Counted from the stretch's first letter, positions 14,338 to 22,961 are shown. The stretch: DNA of 64,000 nucleotides from an uncultured Faecalibacterium sp. (GCA_937880095.1 CALFLK010000017.1:62001-126000); one strand, 5' to 3'. Notes: generated by a model from the letters alone, not told the origin. Program-made: numbers and translations.

Positions 14338-14690
14338 ATGCAACTGATTCTTCCGCTGGTGTTTGCCAATGTGTTTTTGTTCCGCTTTTGAATCAGGAAA
14401 GTCTGGAGCTGTGTATTCTTTCCTGGTGCGTGGTTTTGGGCGCGGCGGCATTGCAAATGTTTATGCTGCGGAAATTCCGTGGTTCGCGAAAAGCGTGGAT
14501 TCCGGCAATTCTGGGTGCAGTGGTCTTGGTTGTAACCGAGGTTGCCGCACAGATTTTGCTGCTGATGGGCTCCTGGCTGCTTTTCCTGGTTTTCCTGCTG
14601 GATGTATTTGAACTGTATTTTATGGCAGGGCTTTTGCTGGGCGTACTTGTGGATGCGGGTATCCGCTATTTTGCTCGGAAAAGACAGTAA
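14338..14690 (+). pseudogene. Small polytopic membrane protein, frameshifted
   Basis: AAGGAG lies 8 bases before ATG 14338, which reads MQLILPLVFANVFLFRF and then TGA. Adding one T to the run at 14386-14389 continues as LNQESLELCILSWCVV and gives a 117-residue protein with four hydrophobic segments and a basic end. The remainder is well preserved, so the lesion is recent or a sequencing error. Family not recognised. First gene of the group running to 16763. Confidence 0.65.
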
Positions 14691-14713
14691 GTAGATGGAA
14701 CAGGAGAAATGGG

Positions 14714-15661
14714 ATGCTGGAAGTTGTATTTAGCCAATGCGTAGAAGGCGCTATGAAAGTTGCACAGCAGTATGGAATCGGAAGTTATATCGGCGGTGCA
14801 ATCAGCGTGATTTACCAATATGACGACGGCGCCGAACCTTCCGAAGAAGAACTGGAGCAGATGCGGCAGCAGGCGCAGGAAAGAGAGCGCAGAAACTGGG
14901 AAAATGCAGTGCCGCTGGGCGGCGAGGCGCGGGATATATTCTGTTTTTCCTGCGGATACAGCATGGGGGATATTACCGGAGATGGCCTTTCGCAGCAGCG
15001 GGTGGACAGCATCACCGAGCTGTACTCGATTTCCCCGAATGGTCTTCCGTACTGTCTGAAAGCGCTGGAAAAAGCCCGCAGTGCGCTGGATACACTGGTG
15101 GAGCGTGCTTCGGCAGGAGAAGAAATGCGCATCTGGTACAGTGATGAGCCTGATGAATGCTGCGGTATTTACTGGCTGATGTGCCAGCTGTGCCAGAGAA
15201 TGGAAAACCTGCCCCGAATGTGGATGGTAAAGCTGCCTGATTTTACGCAGGTGGATAGCGAAGTTCGGCAGAATCAGGGGTGGGGCGATGTAGACCCCGG
15301 TGAATATGGCAGGTATGCAGCGCGGGCAGAAGCAGTGATCCCGGCGCTGGTCAAATGCATGGTAGAAAAGTGGCAGCAGCTGCAAGCGGACAATGCGATG
15401 CTGCGTGCGGTCATCAACGGTCAGCTGCAAAGCGTGCCGGAAAATTTTTATGATGCCTTTATCGAAAAAGAGCTGGCGAAGATGGGCGACACCTTCCCCG
15501 AAAGTAAATTGGTGATAGCGGTACTTAACGATCGGCTGGGAATTGGCGATTTTTGGATTACACAGCGCATCGAAAAAATCATAGATGAAGGCAGGCTGGT
15601 ACCCATTACACAGCCAAAACCAGGGGAAGAGCTCTATCGCAGAACGCTGAAAAAGGTATAA
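14714..15661 (+). CDS. DUF1835/DUF3658-type conserved protein
   Basis: 315 residues, soluble. The N-terminus (MLEVVFSQCVEGAMKVAQ), the IFCFSCGYSMGDI motif (about residues 76-88) and the middle MRIWYSDEPDECCGIYWLMCQL resemble the DUF1835 domain; the C-terminal 90 residues, with a PESKLVIAVLNDRLGIGDFWITQRIE-type ending, fit DUF3658. Biochemical role unknown. GGAGAAATGGG 4-12 bases upstream supports the start. Followed at short spacing by DUF6054 and zinc-ribbon genes, likely one transcript. Confidence 0.7.
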   Translation: MLEVVFSQCVEGAMKVAQQYGIGSYIGGAISVIYQYDDGAEPSEEELEQMRQQAQERERRNWENAVPLGGEARDIFCFSCGYSMGDITGDGLSQQRVDSITELYSISPNGLPYCLKALEKARSALDTLVERASAGEEMRIWYSDEPDECCGIYWLMCQLCQRMENLPRMWMVKLPDFTQVDSEVRQNQGWGDVDPGEYGRYAARAEAVIPALVKCMVEKWQQLQADNAMLRAVINGQLQSVPENFYDAFIEKELAKMGDTFPESKLVIAVLNDRLGIGDFWITQRIEKIIDEGRLVPITQPKPGEELYRRTLKKV

Positions 15662-15700
15662 AGAAATCGTCTGCAAACAGACAGAACAGGAGAAACATAT

Positions 15701-16039
15701 ATGGCGAAATTCGAAGTGACCCTGCATAAAGATTTTGATCGCCTGCTGCATCTGATTGAAGAAGAAATCGTGGATAGCAGTATGTCGGCTACGCTGGAGG
15801 ATTCCAGCGATTTTGTCAGCGGAGGTGCCCGATGCAGTGTGCGCGTGTTTGAGCGATACAGCATGATGGGCGGCAATCGGCTAAGCCTGAGCGTGACGCT
15901 GTTCCAAAACGGAACAGACGACATTCATCTTTCTGCGATTGCAGCAGGTGGCAGTCAGGGCGTATTATTTAAGGTAAACACCTTTGGCGAAGAAGCCTTT
16001 TTGGAAGAACTGCGGGAGCTGGTTTGTCCCGAAGATTAA
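15701..16039 (+). CDS. DUF6054 family protein
   Basis: 112 residues matching the DUF6054 pattern: KFEVTLHKDFDRLL start, central SGGARCSVRVFERYSMMGGNRLSL and AIAAGGSQGVLFKVNTFGEEAFL end. Probably a small alpha/beta cytosolic protein; no function is established. AGGAG is placed 10 bases before the ATG. Part of the small-gene group beginning at 14338. Confidence 0.7.
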   Translation: MAKFEVTLHKDFDRLLHLIEEEIVDSSMSATLEDSSDFVSGGARCSVRVFERYSMMGGNRLSLSVTLFQNGTDDIHLSAIAAGGSQGVLFKVNTFGEEAFLEELRELVCPED

Positions 16040-16109
16040 AAAGCGAAATCCGGACAGTACAAGTCTGCTGCCGGAGATTTGATGGCTTTTCATATGTGGA
16101 GGTGTTCAG

Positions 16110-16325
16110 ATGAAGTGCCCCTATTGTGGTGAGGAAATGCAGCATGGCTATCTGAAAAGCGTGAAACCGTTCAGCTGGAGCCCAGAGAAAGAAATTCATC
16201 TTTTCAATATTCCGCGAAAAGGGGAGTTCGATGTCAGCAACAACGGTTGGGATTCCTGCTATACAGAGGCGGATTTCTGCCCCAAGTGCGAAAAAATCAT
16301 CCTGGATGTGGCAAAGGGAACGTGA
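16110..16325 (+). CDS. Zinc-ribbon protein (PF20097/DUF6487 type)
   Basis: 71 residues with two CPxC knuckles, CPYCGEEM at residues 3-10 and CPKCEK near 57-62, which should bind one zinc. The middle carries GYLKSVKPFSWSPEKE, typical of this family of short Firmicutes proteins. Function unknown. GGAGGTG precedes the ATG. Confidence 0.75.
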   Translation: MKCPYCGEEMQHGYLKSVKPFSWSPEKEIHLFNIPRKGEFDVSNNGWDSCYTEADFCPKCEKIILDVAKGT

Positions 16326-16388
16326 AAGTGTAGTTTTGCTCGGCATCGGTGCAGAATGCGGCAGGTATAACAAGAGGAAAGCAGAAAG

Positions 16389-16763
16389 ATGAAACGTAGT
16401 TTAGGGATTGCAGCCTGTGGGCTGGCGTGCTGTTTGTGTTCGGAAAATGTTACTTGCAAGGGCTGTCGGGCAGGAGAATGTGCGGACAAAGCGGTGTGTG
16501 AAAATCTGAAGTGCAGTGCAGAAAAGCATTTTGTGCACTGCTATGAATGTTCGGAAGATTGCCGCAAAGGGCTTTTGCAGAAAATCAAGCCGTATGCGTT
16601 CACCCAGTTCGTGAAGCGATACGGCGAAGAAAAGCTGCTGGACTGCTTGGAGCGAAACGAGAAAAACGGCGTGGTTTATCATCGGGAAGGCATCAACGGA
16701 GACTACGATGATTTCGACGATGTGGAGAAATTGATTGCGTTTATCCTGACTGGAAAACGATAA
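16389..16763 (+). CDS. DUF3795 family cysteine-rich protein
   Basis: 124 residues; the N-terminal half holds eleven cysteines in the GIAACGLACCLC / CKGCRAGEC / CENLKC / HCYEC / DC arrangement of DUF3795, likely metal-binding. The C-terminal half is helical (YAFTQFVKRYGEEKLLDCL). AGAGGAAAG precedes the ATG. Last gene before a terminator. Confidence 0.8.
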   Translation: MKRSLGIAACGLACCLCSENVTCKGCRAGECADKAVCENLKCSAEKHFVHCYECSEDCRKGLLQKIKPYAFTQFVKRYGEEKLLDCLERNEKNGVVYHREGINGDYDDFDDVEKLIAFILTGKR

Positions 16764-16796
16764 CAGGCTGTTTTGGGCGTTTTTTCAAAAATACAG

Positions 16797-16843
16797 CAAA
16801 AAAGGGACTGCATCGCAAATAGATGCAGTCCCTTTTCTTTTTT
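16797..16843 (+). terminator. Intrinsic terminator
   Basis: AAAAGGGACTGCATC/GATGCAGTCCCTTTT stem with a 7-base loop and a T-rich tail. Confidence 0.9.
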
Positions 16844-16903
16844 GTGAACATGCCGAAAGCAAAGCGTTACGGTGAACTTACTTTCCCGATGTCGCAGACG
16901 ATT

Positions 16904-16916
16904 GTGACCATGTCAC
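16904..16916. promoter_or_regulatory. Putative Crp/Fnr operator for the rhodanese gene
   Basis: GTGACCATGTCAC, half-sites GTGA and TCAC separated by 5 bases. Its centre (16910) lies 29 bases before the -10 hexamer of the rhodanese promoter, that is about -41 from the expected start of transcription: the class II activator position. The trxA promoter has an identical arrangement. Confidence 0.65.
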
Positions 16917-16935
16917 GGATACGCCAGACAAGGGG

Positions 16936-16944
16936 TGGTATACT
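16936..16944 (+). promoter_or_regulatory. Extended -10 promoter of the rhodanese gene
   Basis: TGG-TATACT, with no recognisable -35 hexamer, which fits an activator-dependent promoter with the operator at 16904-16916. Confidence 0.6.
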
Positions 16945-16978
16945 CCAGATACACATTATATATAAGGGAGATGTTTTT

Positions 16979-17368
16979 ATGAAAAAGTTCAAACGTGTGC
17001 TGTCGGCGTTGGCAGCAATGCTGGCTGCGCTGTCTTTGGTGGCTTGCAGCGGTGCAGATTATGCACAGATTTCCATGGAGGAAGCCGCGCAGGTCATAGA
17101 GCAGGAAACCGATTTTGTCCTGCTGGATGTGCGCACCCCAGAAGAATACGCTGGCGGACACATCCCCGGCGCAATCAATGTACCCAATGAAACCATCGGC
17201 AGTGACCCGATTGACGCGCTGCCCGACAAGGAGCAGAAAATTTTGGTCTACTGCCGCAGCGGCAACCGCAGCAAAATGGCTGCTGCCAAGCTGGCAGAGC
17301 AGGGCTATACCAACGTTGTAGAAATCGGCGGAATCAACAGCTGGAGCGGTGCAGTCGTCACCGACTAA
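16979..17368 (+). CDS. Rhodanese-like lipoprotein
   Basis: 129 residues. A lipoprotein signal peptide ends in the lipobox LVAC with Cys 23, so the domain should be anchored on the outer face of the membrane. The rhodanese domain (about 35-128) shows LLDVRTPEEYAGGHIPGAINVPNE and the active-site loop YCRSGNRS with the persulfide-carrying Cys. It should transfer sulfane sulfur or handle persulfides outside the cell. AGGGAG upstream favours ATG 16979 over an earlier in-frame ATG at 16823. It converges with the Crp/Fnr gene and shares its operator type with trxA. Confidence 0.9.
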   Translation: MKKFKRVLSALAAMLAALSLVACSGADYAQISMEEAAQVIEQETDFVLLDVRTPEEYAGGHIPGAINVPNETIGSDPIDALPDKEQKILVYCRSGNRSKMAAAKLAEQGYTNVVEIGGINSWSGAVVTD

Positions 17369-17389
17369 ACCACACACAAGCGGGAATGC

Positions 17390-18043
17390 TTACTGCAAGG
17401 CACGCAGACCCTTTTCGTCCAGAATCTCAATGGCGCCGCGATGCAGCTTGACCAGACCTTCGTTCTGGAAATAGCGCAGCATACGGGTAACTACCTCACG
17501 AGCACTGCCCATGTGATTGGCGATTTTTTCGTGGGTGATTTTCAAAAGGGTGTTTTCTTCCAGTGCGCTTTCTTCCAGCAAAAAGTCGGCAAGGCGCTTG
17601 TCGAAGCTCTTCCACATGATTTGTTCCATGAGCCACATGGCTTCGGAGAAGTAGCTGGCAATCACTTCGTTGATGTAATTGGACACCGGCAGGGACTGTT
17701 CCATCAGCTGTTTGAAAATGGCAGGGGGAACCACCCAGAACTGGGTGTCTTTTTCGACTGCGACGGTGGCGTCAAACTGGATGCTGCGCATGGTGCAGGA
17801 GGCAGAGAACAGGCACACATCGTGCTCGAACAGGCGGAACAGGGTGATTTCCCGACCGTCCTCCGAGGTGAAATATACCCGCAGCTGACCACTGCAAATC
17901 AGCAAAAGACCCAGACAGTCCATGGAGCCGTGATGTACGATTTCACCGGCTTTTGCGGTGCGCAGCACGGCAGAGCGGGTCAATAGAGCCTGCTGGTCCG
18001 GTGTCAGGTCGTCCCAAACAGGAAAATAGGATGAAAGTTCCAA
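17390..18043 (-). CDS. Crp/Fnr family transcriptional regulator
   Basis: 217 residues: cyclic-nucleotide-binding-like beta barrel (about 15-125), long dimer helix (about 130-155) and C-terminal winged HTH with the recognition segment GSAREVVTRML. The R-E-x-x-x-R triad corresponds to the CRP residues that read GTGA half-sites, which matches the two GTGA-N5-TCAC palindromes nearby. Cysteines in the barrel (DVCLFSASC) could sense redox or sulfur state, but no classic Fe-S cluster spacing is seen. AAAGGAGG sits just before TTG 18043, so I prefer this start to ATG 18079. Divergent from trxA-trxB, whose likely activator it is. Confidence 0.9.
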   Translation of the reverse strand: MELSSYFPVWDDLTPDQQALLTRSAVLRTAKAGEIVHHGSMDCLGLLLICSGQLRVYFTSEDGREITLFRLFEHDVCLFSASCTMRSIQFDATVAVEKDTQFWVVPPAIFKQLMEQSLPVSNYINEVIASYFSEAMWLMEQIMWKSFDKRLADFLLEESALEENTLLKITHEKIANHMGSAREVVTRMLRYFQNEGLVKLHRGAIEILDEKGLRALQ

Positions 18044-18084
18044 TGTGAACCCTCCTTTAATCATATCGAATATAGGCAATTATC

Positions 18085-18113
18085 AGTATAAAATGGAATG
18101 GCGTATCTGTCAA
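18085..18113 (-). promoter_or_regulatory. Sigma-A promoter of the Crp/Fnr gene
   Basis: On the minus strand TTGACA, 17-base spacer, TATACT: close to consensus, so the regulator itself is probably expressed without an activator. Confidence 0.8.
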
Positions 18114-18126
18114 TTCACATCGCTTG

Positions 18127-18139
18127 GTGATAATATCAC
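18127..18139. promoter_or_regulatory. Putative Crp/Fnr operator for trxA
   Basis: GTGATAATATCAC, a perfect 6-1-6 palindrome. Its centre (18133) is 29 bases before the TATAGT -10 element of trxA (about -41), the same geometry as at 16904-16916. Confidence 0.75.
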
Positions 18140-18161
18140 AGAAAAGCAATGGGATTTGCGG

Positions 18162-18167
18162 TATAGT
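18162..18167 (+). promoter_or_regulatory. trxA -10 element
   Basis: TATAGT with no -35 consensus at the expected place; the operator occupies the -35 region, as in class II activated promoters. Confidence 0.6.
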
Positions 18168-18219
18168 ATCCACAACAGAAATGAAACACCCAACAATGCA
18201 AACCAAAGGAGTAGCGAAT

Positions 18220-18540
18220 ATGTCTGCTATGAATATGAATCACGAACAGTTTGACCAGATCGTCCGCGAGGAAAAGAAGCTCGCTCTGATTGAATACTCC
18301 GCACCTTGGTGCGTATACTGCCGCCGTATTGCGCCCGCTTTCAACAAGCTGGCAGAGCAGTACGCAGACCGCATGACCATTGCACAGGTAAACATCGACG
18401 ACGAGCCGGATTTGGCTAAGGAATACCAGATCGAGCTGGTACCCACGCTGGTTCTGTACAAGGACGGCGAGCCGGTGGACCACATCGTTGCACCGGAGTC
18501 CAAGGCGAAGATCGAAGAATTTATGGCGAAGTACCTGTAA
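18220..18540 (+). CDS. trxA: Thioredoxin-fold protein with CVYC active site
   Basis: 106 residues with the thioredoxin fold: APWCVYCRRIAPAFNKLAEQY (active site around residues 27-30), the VNIDDEPDLAKEYQIELVPTLVLYKDGEPV stretch with the cis-proline motif VPT, and a C-terminal helix. The usual CGPC is replaced by CVYC, which should alter the redox potential. AAAGGAG precedes ATG 18220; the earlier in-frame ATG at 18124 overlaps the operator. First gene of an operon with trxB. Confidence 0.88.
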   Translation: MSAMNMNHEQFDQIVREEKKLALIEYSAPWCVYCRRIAPAFNKLAEQYADRMTIAQVNIDDEPDLAKEYQIELVPTLVLYKDGEPVDHIVAPESKAKIEEFMAKYL

Positions 18541-18561
18541 GCAGATAGAGAGGGAATTACT

Positions 18562-19482
18562 ATGGAACACATTTATGATATGCTCATCGTAGGCGGCGGT
18601 CCCGGCGGATACACCGCAGCAATGTACGCGGCACGCTCCGGTCGTGACGCAATCGTGCTGGAAAAGCTATCCGCAGGCGGTCAGATGGCTTTGACCAGCG
18701 ACATCGACAACTATCCCGGTTTTGAAGAAGGCGTGGATGGCTTCACGCTGGGCGAAAAGATGCAGCAGGGCGCAGAGCGTTTCGGCGCAAAGACCGAACT
18801 GGCAGAGGTGTTCTCCTTGCAGCTGGATGGTCCGGTCAAGTCCGCAGAAACCAGCGAAGGCACTTTCTATGGCCGTACTATCGTGCTGGCAACCGGTGCA
18901 AGCCCCCGTCTGCTGGGCGTGGAAGGCGAGCAGGAAATGACGGGTCGCGGTATCCACTACTGCGCAGCCTGCGACGGCATGATGTACCGCGGTAAGACGG
19001 TTGTGGTCGTTGGCGGTGGTAATACCGCTGTAGAGGACGCACTGCTGCTGTCCCGCGTGGCGGCAAAGGTGATTCTGGTGCATCGTCGGGATTCCCTGCG
19101 TGCTACTAAGGTGTATCACGACCCGCTGATGCAGGCAGAAAATGTAGAGATTCGCTGGAACAGCGCCATTGATTCCTTGATGCGTGAGGACAAGCTGACC
19201 GGCGTAAAGCTGCGGGATACCGTGACAGGTGAAATCTCCGAGCTGGCTTGCGACGGCGTGTTCGTCAGCATCGGCCGTGCGCCCGCAAACGAGCTGGTCA
19301 AGGGCAAGGTGGAGCTGGATGAAGCTGGCTACATCAAGGCGGACGAAAGTACCCGCACCAGCGTACCCGGTGTATACGCAGTAGGCGATGTGCGCACCAA
19401 GGCAATGCGTCAGGTCGTCACCGCTGTGGCAGACGGTGCAGTGGCTACCCACTATGCCGAAGAGTATCTGGCTACTCTGTAA
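18562..19482 (+). CDS. trxB: Thioredoxin reductase
   Basis: 306 residues, the normal length for low-Mr thioredoxin reductase. FAD-binding GGGPGGYTAAMYAARSG at 11-27, redox-active dithiol CAACDG at about 133-138 (commonly CATC or CAVC), NADPH-binding VVGGGNTAVEDA with the HRRDSLRA basic patch, and the FAD-closing GVYAVGDVRTKAMRQVVTA. Reduces the TrxA encoded 21 bases upstream using NADPH. Likely activated with it by the adjacent Crp/Fnr protein. Confidence 0.95.
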   Translation: MEHIYDMLIVGGGPGGYTAAMYAARSGRDAIVLEKLSAGGQMALTSDIDNYPGFEEGVDGFTLGEKMQQGAERFGAKTELAEVFSLQLDGPVKSAETSEGTFYGRTIVLATGASPRLLGVEGEQEMTGRGIHYCAACDGMMYRGKTVVVVGGGNTAVEDALLLSRVAAKVILVHRRDSLRATKVYHDPLMQAENVEIRWNSAIDSLMREDKLTGVKLRDTVTGEISELACDGVFVSIGRAPANELVKGKVELDEAGYIKADESTRTSVPGVYAVGDVRTKAMRQVVTAVADGAVATHYAEEYLATL

Positions 19483-19513
19483 ACCGGAACAAAATACAAG
19501 TTAAGAAGCATAC

Positions 19514-19550
19514 AAAAATTCCGTGGAGAAAATTCACGGAATTTTTTGTT
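19514..19550 (+). terminator. Intrinsic terminator of trxAB
   Basis: AAAATTCCGTG/CACGGAATTTT stem with a T6 tail. Confidence 0.85.
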
Positions 19551-19659
19551 GAAAAATAAACGAATTTGCAAAAGAAAGTCCGTTGTACCCGTGGCGGCAA
19601 CGTGTTATGATAGAAAAAATGAATTCGAATGCTTGCACATAAGCGGGGAGGGAATACTG

Positions 19660-20712
19660 ATGCAAACAGAAACTATTACGCTTTCAGCAAGCCGCAAAGT
19701 GACGCTGACCGCCTATTTACAGGAAGTGGACGGTCCGTTTGATTATGTAAAGCGCCGCCCGGCGGTTTTGATTTTACCCGGCGGAGGGTATCAGTACTGT
19801 TCCAAACGAGAGATGGACCCGGTAGCCTACGGATTTTTACAGGCCGGGTTCCAGACCTTTATTTTGCATTACTCTGTACGCAAAGAGGCCACCTGGCCGA
19901 CCCCTTTGAATGATTACGACCAGGCAATGGATGTGATTCGCCAAAATGCCGGTGCATGGAATCTGTACCCGGATAAAATCGCTGTGATTGGTTTTTCGGC
20001 GGGCGGACATCTGGCAGCTGCGGCTGCGACCATGTCACGTCAGCGCCCCAATGCGGCAATTTTGGGCTATGCGGTAGCGGGCGAAGATGTGAAAGTCTGC
20101 TTACCCAGCGCGCCTGACACCATCGACTATGTGGACGAGCGCACCTGCCCTTGCTTTTTGTTTGCCACGCGCAATGACAAAATCGTTCCCATCCAGAACA
20201 GTCTGCGCTTTATGGATGCGCTGGCGCGGGCGGATGTTTCTTTTGAAAGCCACATCTACGCCTATGGTCCGCATGGTTTTTCCACGGCGGACAGCTCAAT
20301 TCAAAATCCGTCCGAGCCCATTTGCGCACGGGTGCCCAACTGGCAGAAAGACGCCATCGGCTGGCTGCGGGATGTGTTCGGTGATTTCAGCGAAGACGGT
20401 TTGACCAAACCTAAAGTAGGGCATTATGCTACCGCCGACCGGGAGCCTACCCTGTCGCTGGACTGCACGGTGGGTCATGTGCTGCAAAACCCCATTGCGC
20501 AGAAAAAACTGCTGCCGCTTTTGCGCACTTCGATGGCACAGAAAATGCTGGAGCCCCTGCAGGACAATGTGGGTCTGACCCCGAACACCGAGGGTGCAGA
20601 TCGACTGAAAGATTGCAAAATGGTGCTGCGTGGCGTACTGGGATTTATTCGCTGCCCAGAGCCAATCATGGAGCTTCTGGATAGAAAGCTGAAAAAAATC
20701 CCCAATGTATAA
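19660..20712 (+). CDS. Alpha/beta-hydrolase, acetyl-esterase-like, with C-terminal extension
   Basis: 350 residues. The first 240 form an alpha/beta hydrolase of the BD-FAE/xylan-acetylesterase type: oxyanion-hole motif LPGGGYQYCSKRE (about 38-50), nucleophile elbow GFSAGG (Ser about 109), an acidic ATRNDKIV and a catalytic His in YGPHGFS. The last 100 or so residues carry no hydrolase motif and resemble a short helical bundle; their role is unknown. Possibly deacetylates carbohydrates. GGGGAGGG sets ATG 19660. Monocistronic between the trxAB terminator and the symporter gene. Confidence 0.8.
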   Translation: MQTETITLSASRKVTLTAYLQEVDGPFDYVKRRPAVLILPGGGYQYCSKREMDPVAYGFLQAGFQTFILHYSVRKEATWPTPLNDYDQAMDVIRQNAGAWNLYPDKIAVIGFSAGGHLAAAAATMSRQRPNAAILGYAVAGEDVKVCLPSAPDTIDYVDERTCPCFLFATRNDKIVPIQNSLRFMDALARADVSFESHIYAYGPHGFSTADSSIQNPSEPICARVPNWQKDAIGWLRDVFGDFSEDGLTKPKVGHYATADREPTLSLDCTVGHVLQNPIAQKKLLPLLRTSMAQKMLEPLQDNVGLTPNTEGADRLKDCKMVLRGVLGFIRCPEPIMELLDRKLKKIPNV

Positions 20713-20993
20713 ACGTGGGGAAATGAGATTGATAAATATTTGAGCAATAAACATAAAGCATGGTGCTGTACATTTTCGCTTATCGTGGATAATTTTAAGC
20801 AGTTTTGACAAATAAGGCGATGCAGCGTAAATTGCAGTTGACGTGGCTTTTGCATCATGGGTAAAATAGAAATGTCGGGCTTTGTCAAAGTGGCTCGATA
20901 TGCAATCCTGAAGCAGCCAAATCTCAAAGAGCAAAAAAGCCGGCGCAAACGTACCGGTACAGAGATCTCTTTGTACAGAATGGAGCGTACAGA

Positions 20994-22790
20994 ATGAGTA
21001 TTTTCAACGTGTTTACGTTAATGGGCGGCATCGCCATGTTCCTGTATGGCATGGACATGATGGGTAAAAGCCTGGAGCAGACCGCAGGCGGTAAGCTGCA
21101 GGATATCCTGAGCAAGATGACCTCCAGCCCGTTGCGCGGACTTTTCCTGGGTTTGGCTGTTACGGCAGTCATCCAATCCAGTGGTGCAACCACCGTTATG
21201 GCGGTCGGCTTTGTAAACTCCGGCTTGATGCAGCTGCGTCAGGCAATCGGCGTGATCATGGGCGCAAACGTGGGCACCACCGTCACCGGCTGGCTGCTGG
21301 CTTTGTCCGGCTTGGAGGGTGACAGCTTTATCACGCGGATGCTGAACCCCGACGCATGGAGCCCCATTCTGGGCTTTATCGGCGTGTTCATGTTCATGAT
21401 CTGCAAGGACCCCAAGCGCGGCATCGGCAAGATTTTGCTGGGCTTTTCCATTTTGATGTTCGGTATGGATACCATGACCACCGCAATGAGCCCTCTGGCC
21501 GGCGAACAGTGGTTTATGGATCTGTTCCTGTCCTTCCAGAACCCGCTGCTGGGTATGCTGGCCGGTGCTGTGCTGACCGCTCTGCTCCAGTCTTCGTCGG
21601 CAGCTGTGGGTATTTTGCAGGCGCTGTCGGGAACCGGTGCGGTCACCTATTCGTCCGCAATGCCCATCATCATGGGTCAGAATATCGGTACCACCATTAC
21701 CGCGCTGCTGTCTTCTACGGGCGCAAACAAAAACGCAAAGCGTACCGCATTTGTACACCTGTACTTCAACCTGATTGGTTCTCTGGTATTTTTGGGCGGT
21801 TTCTACGGCCTGAATGCGCTGATCCATTTCTCTTTCTTTGATATGGCAACGGATACCTTCGGTATCGCCGTTGTGCATACCCTGTTCAATGTGATTACCA
21901 CGGCGCTGCTGCTGCCGGCAGCCAGCTGGCTGGAAAAGCTGGCGATCCTGACCGTGCCCGATACCAAGGACGAGGGCGCAGACCAGCAGTCCCTGCTGGA
22001 CGAGCGTCTGCTGTCTACCCCTTCTGTGGCATCCGGCCGTGCATACCTGACCGGTATGGATATGGCAGAAATCAGCCGTGTTTCTCTGCTGCAGGCAATG
22101 GCTTTGACCCACACCTGGAACGCAGATCTGGCAAAGCAGGTCTGCCGTGAAGAAGACGCTGTCGACCATTACGAGGACGTTTTGGGCAGCTATCTGGTCA
22201 AGCTGTCGGCAAAGCATTTGTCGCCGGATGACCACCGCAAGGTGAATACGCTGCTGTATACCATCAGCGACTTTGAGCGCATCAGTGACTACTCTACCAA
22301 TCTGGTGAAGATGGCGGAGGAAATCCACGAAAAGGATATCCACTTCAGTCAGGCGGCACAGGACGATCTGCACGTTCTGGAAGCAGCTGTGCGTGACATT
22401 CTGGAGCGTACTGTGGACGCATTCCAGAAAGTGGACGTATACGGCGCAAAGAAGATCGAGCCCATGGAGGAAGTAATCGACGAGCTGGTGCGTGAGGTTA
22501 AGGCACGCCACATTGCCCGCCTGCGCGAAGGCACCTGCACCATCGAGTACGGCTTTGTGCTGGACGAGCTGCTGATCAGCTACGAGCGTGTCGCAGACCA
22601 CTGCTCCAATATCGCAGTCGCTATCGTGGAAATTGCCGAGAACAAGTTTGATACCCATGCTTATCTGGGCGCACTGAAGTACAGTAGCAACGAAGCAAAT
22701 GCTGCTTTTGAGCGCCGCTTTGAAAAGTATCTGGATCGTTACGCTCTGGCAGAAAACGAAAAGACGGAAAACGCGCATAAAAAGCACTAA
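20994..22790 (+). CDS. Na+/phosphate symporter family protein with PhoU-like domain
   Basis: 598 residues. The membrane part (1-320) has the two inverted Na/Pi-cotransporter repeats with signature motifs QSSGATT (about residues 60-66) and QSSSAAVG (about 200-207) and glycine-rich helices (GANVGTTVTGW, GQNIGTTITALL). The C-terminal 230 residues are a helical PhoU-like domain with paired ERISDYSTN and YERVADHCSNIA motifs. Imports phosphate with sodium, or acts as the regulatory NptA/YjbB type that exports it; direction not decidable here. GGAG is 8 bases before the ATG. Confidence 0.9.
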   Translation: MSIFNVFTLMGGIAMFLYGMDMMGKSLEQTAGGKLQDILSKMTSSPLRGLFLGLAVTAVIQSSGATTVMAVGFVNSGLMQLRQAIGVIMGANVGTTVTGWLLALSGLEGDSFITRMLNPDAWSPILGFIGVFMFMICKDPKRGIGKILLGFSILMFGMDTMTTAMSPLAGEQWFMDLFLSFQNPLLGMLAGAVLTALLQSSSAAVGILQALSGTGAVTYSSAMPIIMGQNIGTTITALLSSTGANKNAKRTAFVHLYFNLIGSLVFLGGFYGLNALIHFSFFDMATDTFGIAVVHTLFNVITTALLLPAASWLEKLAILTVPDTKDEGADQQSLLDERLLSTPSVASGRAYLTGMDMAEISRVSLLQAMALTHTWNADLAKQVCREEDAVDHYEDVLGSYLVKLSAKHLSPDDHRKVNTLLYTISDFERISDYSTNLVKMAEEIHEKDIHFSQAAQDDLHVLEAAVRDILERTVDAFQKVDVYGAKKIEPMEEVIDELVREVKARHIARLREGTCTIEYGFVLDELLISYERVADHCSNIAVAIVEIAENKFDTHAYLGALKYSSNEANAAFERRFEKYLDRYALAENEKTENAHKKH

Positions 22791-22814
22791 GCGCAAAAAA
22801 TAATACAATCAAAA

Positions 22815-22853
22815 CGGCAGCCTGTGAGATATTCTCATGGGCTGCCGTTTTTG
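22815..22853 (+). terminator. Intrinsic terminator
   Basis: CGGCAGCC/GGCTGCCG stem enclosing a second small hairpin, then T5. Confidence 0.85.
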
Positions 22854-22961
22854 CATACTTTGCGCAGAAAGGATGCGAAGAAATGGGCGGTGCAGCGTTT
22901 GGCACAGCTGTTTTTTCAGGGGCAATCGTGCTATAATCGGCTTATCAAGGAGGCGGTGAGT

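Noticed and set aside
17441..17986. 181-codon plus-strand frame opposite the Crp/Fnr gene
   Set aside because: Antisense shadow; the minus strand has a complete Crp/Fnr protein with promoter and ribosome site.
20713..20993. Possible gene or RNA in the 280-base gap before the Na/Pi symporter
   Set aside because: Only a loose GTACAGAGATCTCTTTGTAC near-palindrome and a short GTACAGAATG direct repeat at the ribosome site are seen; no coherent structure or coding frame.
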